Assembly: GCA_910588535.1 (NCBI GenBank)
Contig: CAJUOO010000083.1
Coordinates: 1-11,448 of the forward strand
Reading direction: 5' to 3'
Source: an uncultured Lachnospiraceae bacterium
GTDB lineage: Bacteria; Bacillota; Clostridia; Lachnospirales; Lachnospiraceae
DNA: 11,448 nucleotides
Part shown: piece after piece, positions 6,962 through 11,448 of the stretch
How the letters are laid out: each line of letters opens with the position of its first letter
Numbering within the stretch: position 1 is the stretch's first letter
Notes under the pieces: generated by a model
The model's database searches: none
Seen by the model: only the letters and a program-made list of their open reading frames with translations
Told to the model about the DNA's origin: nothing
Program-made: the position numbers and the translations under genes

Positions 6962-8332
6962 ATGAGACGATTTTCGGATAATTTTGTGTGGGGTGTGGCG
7001 ACAGCGTCCTATCAGATAGAAGGTGCGTGGCAGGAAGATGGGAGAGGACCGTCCGTGTGGGATATGTGTTGCCAGAAGCCCGGCTTTGTCAAGGAAGGAG
7101 ACAGCGGGGAGATTGCCTGTGATCATTATCACCATATGGAGGAAGATGTTCGCCTGATGAGGGAGTTAGGCATCCGCGCGTATCGTTTTTCTATTAGCTG
7201 GTCCCGTGTGCTGCCGGAAGGTGTGGGAAGCGTAAACGAAGCGGGACTTGCTTTCTACGATCGTCTTGTGGACGAACTAAGGAAAAATGGAATTGAGCCA
7301 TATGTCACCTTGTTTCACTGGGATTTTCCATATGCGCTCTATCAAAAGGGTGGTTGGCTTAACCCGGAAAGCCCAGACTGGTTTGCTGAATATACAAGGG
7401 TTATCGTTGATCGCTTGTCTGACAGGGTAAACTATTTTATTACCATCAATGAGCCGCAGTGCTTTGTCGCGCTTGGACATGATACTGGCATCCATGCACC
7501 GGGGTTAAAGCTTTCTAGAAGAGACATCTTGACGGCAGGGCATCACGTGCTGCTTGCTCATGGAAGGGCTGTCAGGGTAATAAGAGAACATGCTGTTTTG
7601 CCTCCACAGATTGGTTTTGCTCCGGTTGGAAATCCGGGTATTCCCGCGTCAGGGCAAGAGAGAGATCTGGAAGCTGCTAGGCGTGCAACCTTTGAGGGAG
7701 ATGTGGCGGGCATCTACTGGAGCACAGCATGGTGGGCAGACCCAATATTTTTGGGGAGTTATCCAAAACCCAAGGATTCTGATATGGATGAGGTACTGAG
7801 GGAATTTCTTCTGTCTGTCACAGAGGAGGAGATGGTCTTGATCCATCAGCCACTGGATTTCTTTGGTGTCAATATCTATCAGGGAAGAACGGTGGAATAC
7901 GCAGATACTTCTGCTGGATACAGATGTGTAAAACAAAATGTGGGCTGTGATTTAACTGCCATCAAGTGGCCTGTGACACCGAAGGCACTTTATTACGGAC
8001 CGAAGTTTTTCTATGAAAGATATAAAAAGCCGATTTTGATAACAGAAAATGGACTATCTTCCATGGATTGGGTTAGTCTTGACGGAAAGGTCCATGATCC
8101 GGGAAGGATTGACTTCCTTTCCAGATACCTTGCAGAATATCATCGCGCTTATGAGGACGGCGTTGAATTGATGGGATATTTCCAGTGGTCCTTGATGGAC
8201 AATTTTGAGTGGGCAGAGGGATATCGTGAGAGGTTTGGTCTGGTGTACATAGATTACACGACACAAGAGAGAACGCCAAAAGATTCTGCTTTCTGGTATA
8301 AGCAGGTGATCGAGAGAAATGGGCTGGAATAG
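6962..8332 (+). CDS. Family 1 glycoside hydrolase, probable beta-glucosidase
   Basis: Retaining GH1 enzyme predicted to release terminal glucose (or a related sugar) from beta-linked oligosaccharides or plant glycosides. The N-terminal FVWGVATASYQIEGAW is the GH1 signature. The acid/base is Glu164 in INEP (codon 7451-7453) and the nucleophile is Glu362 in ITENG (codon 8045-8047). The sugar-binding FEWAEGYRERFGLVYIDY follows, with Glu416, Trp417 and Glu419. This last segment fits beta-glucosidases and lacks the Ser/Lys/Tyr phosphate-binding pattern of 6-phospho-beta-glucosidases, and no PTS gene is nearby. The frame is open from TTG 6899, but ATG 6962 is chosen because GAGGA (6953-6957) precedes it and the GH1 fold starts at once. 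This gives 456 residues, the usual size. There is no signal peptide, so substrate must be imported as a free disaccharide or glycoside. It follows miaB by 96 bases with the interlocked repeat between. Confidence 0.93.
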   Translation: MRRFSDNFVWGVATASYQIEGAWQEDGRGPSVWDMCCQKPGFVKEGDSGEIACDHYHHMEEDVRLMRELGIRAYRFSISWSRVLPEGVGSVNEAGLAFYDRLVDELRKNGIEPYVTLFHWDFPYALYQKGGWLNPESPDWFAEYTRVIVDRLSDRVNYFITINEPQCFVALGHDTGIHAPGLKLSRRDILTAGHHVLLAHGRAVRVIREHAVLPPQIGFAPVGNPGIPASGQERDLEAARRATFEGDVAGIYWSTAWWADPIFLGSYPKPKDSDMDEVLREFLLSVTEEEMVLIHQPLDFFGVNIYQGRTVEYADTSAGYRCVKQNVGCDLTAIKWPVTPKALYYGPKFFYERYKKPILITENGLSSMDWVSLDGKVHDPGRIDFLSRYLAEYHRAYEDGVELMGYFQWSLMDNFEWAEGYRERFGLVYIDYTTQERTPKDSAFWYKQVIERNGLE

Positions 8333-8361
8333 GTTTCACTAAAGATTTGGGGGAGAACATA

Positions 8362-8400
8362 ATGAGAAAATCTGGAAAGGTTGGTTATCAACATGAATAA
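8362..8400 (+). other. Possible 12-codon leader frame overlapping the SulP start
   Basis: ATG 8362 has a strong GGGGGAG (8349-8355) at 6 bases and reads 12 codons (MRKSGKVGYQHE) to TAA 8398-8400. It overlaps the SulP start ATG 8393 in another frame. The best ribosome binding site in this gap belongs to the short frame, while the SulP ATG has only GGAAAGG 12 bases away. Translational coupling is possible. It could also be chance. Confidence 0.28.
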
Positions 8401-10024
8401 ACAGGGACCGAAGTTGTTTTCGGTGATTAAAGACTATAATAAGGAACAATTTATCAAGGATCTGATTGCGGGAATCATTGTTGCTATTATCGCACTTCCT
8501 CTATCCATCGCTCTGGCGCTGGCATCGGGCGTCACGCCGGAGAAGGGGTTGTATACAGCCATTGTGGCAGGGTTTGTCATCTCCTTTTTGGGCGGGAGCC
8601 GGGTACAGATTGCTGGCCCCACTGCGGCATTTGCCACAATTGTGGCAGGCATTGTGGCAAAGAATGGAATGGATGGTCTGATTCTTGCGACTATACTTGC
8701 CGGTCTTCTTCTGATTCTTATGGGATTGTGCAGGTTAGGAAATCTGATCCGTTTTATTCCCTACACAATAACAACTGGTTTTACCACGGGAATTGCCGTG
8801 ACGATTGTAATTGGACAGTTAAAGGATTTTTTTGGTTTGACTTTTCAACATTCTCCTGTGGAAACGATGGAGAAGCTTCAGGAAGTGATAGCCTGCTTTT
8901 CGAGCTTTCACTGGCAGGCATTTGCCGTAGGGATGTTTTCGCTTGCTATCTTGATTGTTTTTCCAAAGATTAATGCAAGGATTCCAGCTTCCTTGGTTGC
9001 CGTGCTGGCAGCCTCTGCTCTGGTGGCACTGCTTCCCATGCAGGTTAATACAATTGGCAGCTTATATGAGATCTCTGCATCTGTGCCAAAGCCTGTCTTT
9101 CCTGCCATATCTATTCATGCCGTGAGGGAGATCCTTCCCGATGCTTTTACGATCGCGATTCTTGCGGCGATAGAATCGCTGTTATCCTGTGTGGTCGCGG
9201 ACAGCATGATCGGGGACAGGCATAATTCCAATATGGAATTAATTGCGCAGGGTGCAGGAAATATCTGTTCTGGATTATTTGGAGGTATCCCAGCCACAGG
9301 CGCAATAGCAAGAACAGCGGCCAATGTTAAAAATGGAGGACGCACGCCGGTTGCCGGCATGATTCACGCGGTTATGCTGCTTTTGATACTGGTGATACTT
9401 ATGCCATATGCAAAGCTGATTCCTATGCCGACGATAGCGGCCATTCTGTTTATGGTTGCTTACAATATGAGTGAGTGGCGAAAATTTGTCTCTCTTTTAA
9501 AAACAGCGCCAAAGAGTGATTCTATTGTGCTGGTGATCACATTTATTTTGACCGTTGTCTTTGATCTGGTGCTTGCGATAGAGGTGGGAATTGTCGTGAC
9601 AGCCTTTTTATTTATGAAACGCATGGCGGATGTCACAAAGATATCTGAGTGGACTTATGTGGAGGATAATGAATCGACGAAACAGAAATTAAAACATGTC
9701 CCTAAAAATACTCAGGTATATGAGATCACCGGGCCGATGTTTTTTGCGGCAGCAGATAAGATACAAGAGGTTATCAAACATTCCGGCTGTGGTATCATTA
9801 TTCTTCGAATGAGAAGTGTGCCAGCCATGGATGCCACAGCGCTAAACAGCCTGACAGCCTTATATGAGGAATGTGAGAAAAATCACACAAGATTGATCTT
9901 TTCCCACGTCAATCCGCAGCCAATGTCTGTTATGAAAAAAGGCGGGCTTGAAAAGAAGGTGGGCAAAGAAAATTTTTGTCAAAATATAGAGGAAGCATTA
10001 GAAAAGGCTCAACATCTGCTCTAA
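8393..10024 (+). CDS. SulP-family anion transporter with C-terminal STAS domain
   Basis: Membrane transporter of the SulP/SLC26 family (sulfate, bicarbonate or other anions; the substrate cannot be told from sequence). From ATG 8393 it has 543 residues. A short cytoplasmic N-terminus (PKLFSVIKDYNKEQFIKDLIAG) leads into many hydrophobic spans to about residue 425. The first carries the family pattern ALPLSIALALASGVTPEKGLYTAI, followed by GGSRVQIAGPTAAFATIV. Conserved AAIESLLSCVVADSM and GGIPATGAIARTAANVKNGGRTPVAGM lie at about residues 260-325. The STAS domain occupies about 437-535 (YEITGPMFFAAADKI, then MRSVPAMDATALNSL). The frame extends to TTG 8381, but that codon abuts the GGAAAGG sequence, so ATG 8393 is preferred. 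The gene lies 60 bases after the beta-glucosidase gene and has a terminator-like structure after it. No partner gene indicates the substrate. Confidence 0.93.
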   Translation: MNKQGPKLFSVIKDYNKEQFIKDLIAGIIVAIIALPLSIALALASGVTPEKGLYTAIVAGFVISFLGGSRVQIAGPTAAFATIVAGIVAKNGMDGLILATILAGLLLILMGLCRLGNLIRFIPYTITTGFTTGIAVTIVIGQLKDFFGLTFQHSPVETMEKLQEVIACFSSFHWQAFAVGMFSLAILIVFPKINARIPASLVAVLAASALVALLPMQVNTIGSLYEISASVPKPVFPAISIHAVREILPDAFTIAILAAIESLLSCVVADSMIGDRHNSNMELIAQGAGNICSGLFGGIPATGAIARTAANVKNGGRTPVAGMIHAVMLLLILVILMPYAKLIPMPTIAAILFMVAYNMSEWRKFVSLLKTAPKSDSIVLVITFILTVVFDLVLAIEVGIVVTAFLFMKRMADVTKISEWTYVEDNESTKQKLKHVPKNTQVYEITGPMFFAAADKIQEVIKHSGCGIIILRMRSVPAMDATALNSLTALYEECEKNHTRLIFSHVNPQPMSVMKKGGLEKKVGKENFCQNIEEALEKAQHLL

Positions 10025-10041
10025 TGCTATGTTTTACTTAA

Positions 10042-10114
10042 ACTGCGCGACTTGTGCACCGTTTTGGTGGTACTGCTTATGGCATAGGTCTGCGCAGTGT
10101 TTTTCTTATTTTTT
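10042..10114 (+). terminator. Branched terminator-like structure after the SulP gene
   Basis: The outer stem ACTGCGC-GAC (10042-10051) pairs with GTC-T-GCGCAGT (10088-10098, one bulged T) and is followed by TTTTTCTTATTTTTT (10100-10114). The 36-base interior can form two small hairpins: CACC/GGTG (10057-10060 with 10066-10069, loop GTTTT) and a TGC/GCA stem (10074-10076 with 10082-10084). A compact stem-loop is usual for intrinsic terminators, so this three-way shape is atypical. It probably ends the SulP transcript. It could alternatively be a small structured RNA or repeat. Confidence 0.6.
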
Positions 10115-10131
10115 ACAAATTTCTGCAACAT

Positions 10132-10162
10132 TTTTCAAATAAAAGATCACATAGTATATAAG
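10132..10162 (+). promoter_or_regulatory. Weak candidate promoter for the sigma/anti-sigma pair
   Basis: The AT-rich stretch after the terminator has TTTTCA (10132-10137) and TATATA (10155-10160) or TATAAG (10157-10162), with spacers of 17-19 bases. TGCAAC at 10124-10129 resembles the AAC-type -35 element used by ECF sigma factors, which would allow self-regulation, but I see no clear matching -10. A promoter is expected here because the gene upstream is terminated; the exact boxes are uncertain. Confidence 0.3.
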
Positions 10163-10192
10163 ATCATAGATGATAACAGAATTGAGGTTAGA

Positions 10193-10714
10193 ATGGAAAC
10201 GAAAGAGATGAAGGAGCTTGTTCTTCTTGCCAAGCATAAGGACAGTGGGGCATTTGCCCGCCTTTATGAAGAGATATACACAGATCTATACCGTTATGCC
10301 TACTATACGCTCAAGAATCCTCATGATGCAGAGGATGTGGTAAGTGAGGCAGTGGCAGATGCCTTTTATGGGATACGAGGATTGCGAAAGCCAGAATCAT
10401 TTAAAAGCTGGATGTTTGCCATCTTGTCGGCAAAATGTAAGCGCAAATTGAAAAGCTATGTAGAAAAAACACTTCCGTTTGATGACAGCCTGAGTGGAGA
10501 TCTCTGCGAATATTCTATGTATCTGGACGAAACACAGGATGTCAGACAGGCACTTTTAAAGCTGTCAGACAGGGAGAGGGTGGTGTTAAACCTATCTGTG
10601 GTGGCAGGATTTACCAGTGCAGAGATTGGCAAGCAGCTCCATATGAACCATAATACTGTGCGCTCTGTGCAGAGCCGGGCACTTGCTAAGTTAAAAGAGC
10701 TTTTAGCGGAATAG
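10193..10714 (+). CDS. ECF-type RNA polymerase sigma factor
   Basis: Alternative sigma factor of the sigma-70 extracytoplasmic-function class, directing RNA polymerase to a dedicated promoter set. The 173 residues contain region 2 (about 15-85: LYRYAYYTL, then HDAEDVVSEAVADAF and SFKSWMFAILSAKCKRKL) and region 4 (about 118-170: LLKLSDRERVVLNLSVVAGFT, then a helix-turn-helix through SAEIGKQLHMNHNTVRSVQSRALAKLK). Regions 1 and 3 are absent, as expected for ECF factors. The frame is open from GTG 10097, but that would translate part of the terminator. ATG 10193 with GAGGT at 10184-10188 is the supported start. The next gene follows after 10 bases, and its AGGAGG site overlaps this stop codon, so the two are translationally coupled. 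This arrangement fits a sigma and its membrane regulator. The inducing signal and targets are unknown. Confidence 0.92.
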   Translation: METKEMKELVLLAKHKDSGAFARLYEEIYTDLYRYAYYTLKNPHDAEDVVSEAVADAFYGIRGLRKPESFKSWMFAILSAKCKRKLKSYVEKTLPFDDSLSGDLCEYSMYLDETQDVRQALLKLSDRERVVLNLSVVAGFTSAEIGKQLHMNHNTVRSVQSRALAKLKELLAE

Positions 10715-10724
10715 GAGGCTGGGA

Positions 10725-11243
10725 ATGAAAAAATACGGTGATAAAATAGATGCCACATGGCTGATAAAGCTTCTGGAAGAAGAGAGAGACGCCGGGATTC
10801 CCTCTATTCCCGAAGGGCTTAGGCCAGAACAGATCGAGGCTGTACTGCGCAGCGATAAGAGAAGAGAAAAAAAGAGACACTATACAGTTGTGGGTGGTTG
10901 TGTGGCGATGGTGTCTGTTTTTGCATGTTTTCTGATGGTGTTTCTTCCTCAAAATAAAACATTTAAGATAGATATAGAGCAAAAGAGTGCTCAGATACAG
11001 GATGCTGGTTCTGGAATGGCAGGCGCTGCAAATCAGGAGACTGCTCGTTCGAAAGAGATAGATTCCTCCATGCAGATAGAAAATTTTCAGATAAAAGGTA
11101 CGACCGAAAATGGGATGATTGGGACAGAGGAAAATGCGTTAGAGGAGAACGACACGTTAGAGATCGCGCCAGAAGAACAGGAAAAAGAGGGAAGACGGGC
11201 TGTCCGGCCACAGGGATTTCCAAAAGAATATGGAAAAAAATGA
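10725..11243 (+). CDS. Single-span membrane protein, probable anti-sigma factor
   Basis: The 172-residue protein has a cytoplasmic N-terminus of about 52 residues (including IPSIPEGLRPEQIEAVL and a basic RREKKR stop), one hydrophobic span at about residues 54-74, and a roughly 98-residue outer part. The outer part is rich in Gln, Glu, Asn, Ser and Gly and looks disordered. The layout and the position directly after an ECF sigma gene suggest it holds the sigma factor at the membrane; this is inference from context. It lacks the HxxxCxxC motif of zinc-type anti-sigma factors. Partners of this sort in related clostridia often carry a large extracytoplasmic domain, which is missing here. The AGGAGG site at 10713-10718 spans the sigma stop codon and gives a 6-base spacer to ATG 10725. 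A terminator starts 2 bases after the stop, so the short C-terminus looks like the real gene end. Confidence 0.8.
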   Translation: MKKYGDKIDATWLIKLLEEERDAGIPSIPEGLRPEQIEAVLRSDKRREKKRHYTVVGGCVAMVSVFACFLMVFLPQNKTFKIDIEQKSAQIQDAGSGMAGAANQETARSKEIDSSMQIENFQIKGTTENGMIGTEENALEENDTLEIAPEEQEKEGRRAVRPQGFPKEYGKK

Positions 11244-11245
11244 AT

Positions 11246-11303
11246 AAAAAAGATGCCGTACCGTGCAAGTGATGGGGATTCAAGCAGGTAGGGCATCTTT
11301 TTT
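11246..11303. terminator. Bidirectional intrinsic terminator between convergent genes
   Basis: AAAAAAGATGCC (11246-11257) pairs perfectly with GGCATCTTTTTT (11292-11303) over 12 bp. A G/G mismatch and four more pairs, TACC (11259-11262) with GGTA (11287-11290), extend the stem around a 24-base loop. A-run and T-run flank the GC core, so it works in both directions. It lies 2 bases after the anti-sigma stop codon and 11 bases from the stop of the convergent minus-strand gene. Confidence 0.88.
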
Positions 11304-11314
11304 GCCAATCGTTC

Positions 11315-11448
11315 TCAGCCATTTGAATACTGCCTTTTTACAAGAAGCCAGATATAGTCGTGCATCCATTCTACCGTTTCCTGTAATTTTCGGTTTTTAG
11401 CTTTCAGCGCGGCATTTTCCTCCTCTAGTTGTTGAATAGTTTCGTACT
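11315..11448 (-). CDS. C-terminal end of a coiled-coil protein, partial at the window edge
   Basis: On the minus strand a reading frame enters from the right edge and ends at a TGA (complement of 11315-11317). The 43 visible residues begin with a heptad-like, charged coiled coil (IQQLEEENAALKAKNRKLQE). They continue into an aromatic amphipathic helix (VEWMHDYIWLLVKRQY) and stop at SNG. The start is outside the window and the family is not certain. Support for a real gene is the coherent coiled-coil composition and the placement of its stop just before a bidirectional terminator shared with the convergent gene. It could be a small regulatory or mobile-element accessory protein, but nothing here decides this. 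Confidence 0.6.
   Translation of the reverse strand, partial: YETIQQLEEENAALKAKNRKLQETVEWMHDYIWLLVKRQYSNG

Noticed and set aside
6962..8332. 6-phospho-beta-glucosidase
   Set aside because: The C-terminal FEWAEGYRERFG segment carries the Glu/Trp residues of non-phosphorylated-sugar enzymes and lacks the phosphate-binding Ser/Lys/Tyr pattern.
10097..10192. GTG 10097 as start of the sigma factor
   Set aside because: This would translate the T-tract of the terminator; ATG 10193 has a good ribosome binding site and matches the normal ECF start.
11220..11260. Frameshift at the A-run truncating the anti-sigma protein
   Set aside because: Shifting frame at 11234-11240 gives only about ten more codons before a stop inside the terminator, so no lost domain is recovered.
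10963..11322. 119-codon minus-strand frame across the anti-sigma gene and terminator
   Set aside because: It would run through the bidirectional terminator and is antisense to the coupled membrane-protein gene. The neighbouring minus-strand frame ending at 11315 explains the convergent gene better.

Overview
The window looks like chromosomal DNA from a Gram-positive anaerobe of the class Clostridia, most likely a Lachnospiraceae gut commensal. The reasons are strong AGGAGG/AGGGGG-type ribosome binding sites, moderate base composition with many A/T-ending codons, the neighbourhood proB - fthC - proA - miaB, and an ECF sigma factor paired with a single-span membrane partner. This assignment rests on gene content and protein character; no database search was run. 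I see no phage genes, complete insertion sequence, CRISPR array, tRNA or rRNA. No gap between genes exceeds about 170 bases.

Layout. (1) Bases 1-1404 hold the 3' part of a FAD-dependent dehydrogenase-like protein (COG2509 type); its true start lies before the window. (2) Bases 1489-6865 form a tight same-strand group: proB (glutamate 5-kinase), an unrecognised 396-residue protein, a 5-formyltetrahydrofolate cyclo-ligase, proA (glutamate-5-semialdehyde dehydrogenase) and miaB (tRNA methylthiotransferase). ProB and ProA make the first two steps of proline synthesis. The cyclo-ligase returns 5-formyl-THF to the active folate pool, and MiaB modifies A37 of tRNAs that read UNN codons. Gaps of 15-60 bases suggest one transcript. 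(3) Bases 6962-8332 encode a cytoplasmic family-1 beta-glucosidase, preceded by two interlocked inverted repeats. (4) Bases 8393-10024 encode a SulP-family anion transporter with a C-terminal STAS domain, ending in a branched terminator-like hairpin. (5) Bases 10193-11243 hold an ECF sigma factor and a coupled single-span membrane protein that is probably its anti-sigma factor. (6) A strong bidirectional terminator at 11246-11303 separates this pair from the tail of a convergent minus-strand gene running off the right edge, a short coiled-coil protein.

Most of the window is ordinary housekeeping and accessory metabolism. The most unusual items are the A-B-A'-B' interlocked inverted repeats in front of the beta-glucosidase, the unknown beta-rich protein inside the proline/folate operon, the short anti-sigma-like protein with no recognisable sensor domain, and two short upstream reading frames that overlap the start codons of miaB and the SulP gene.
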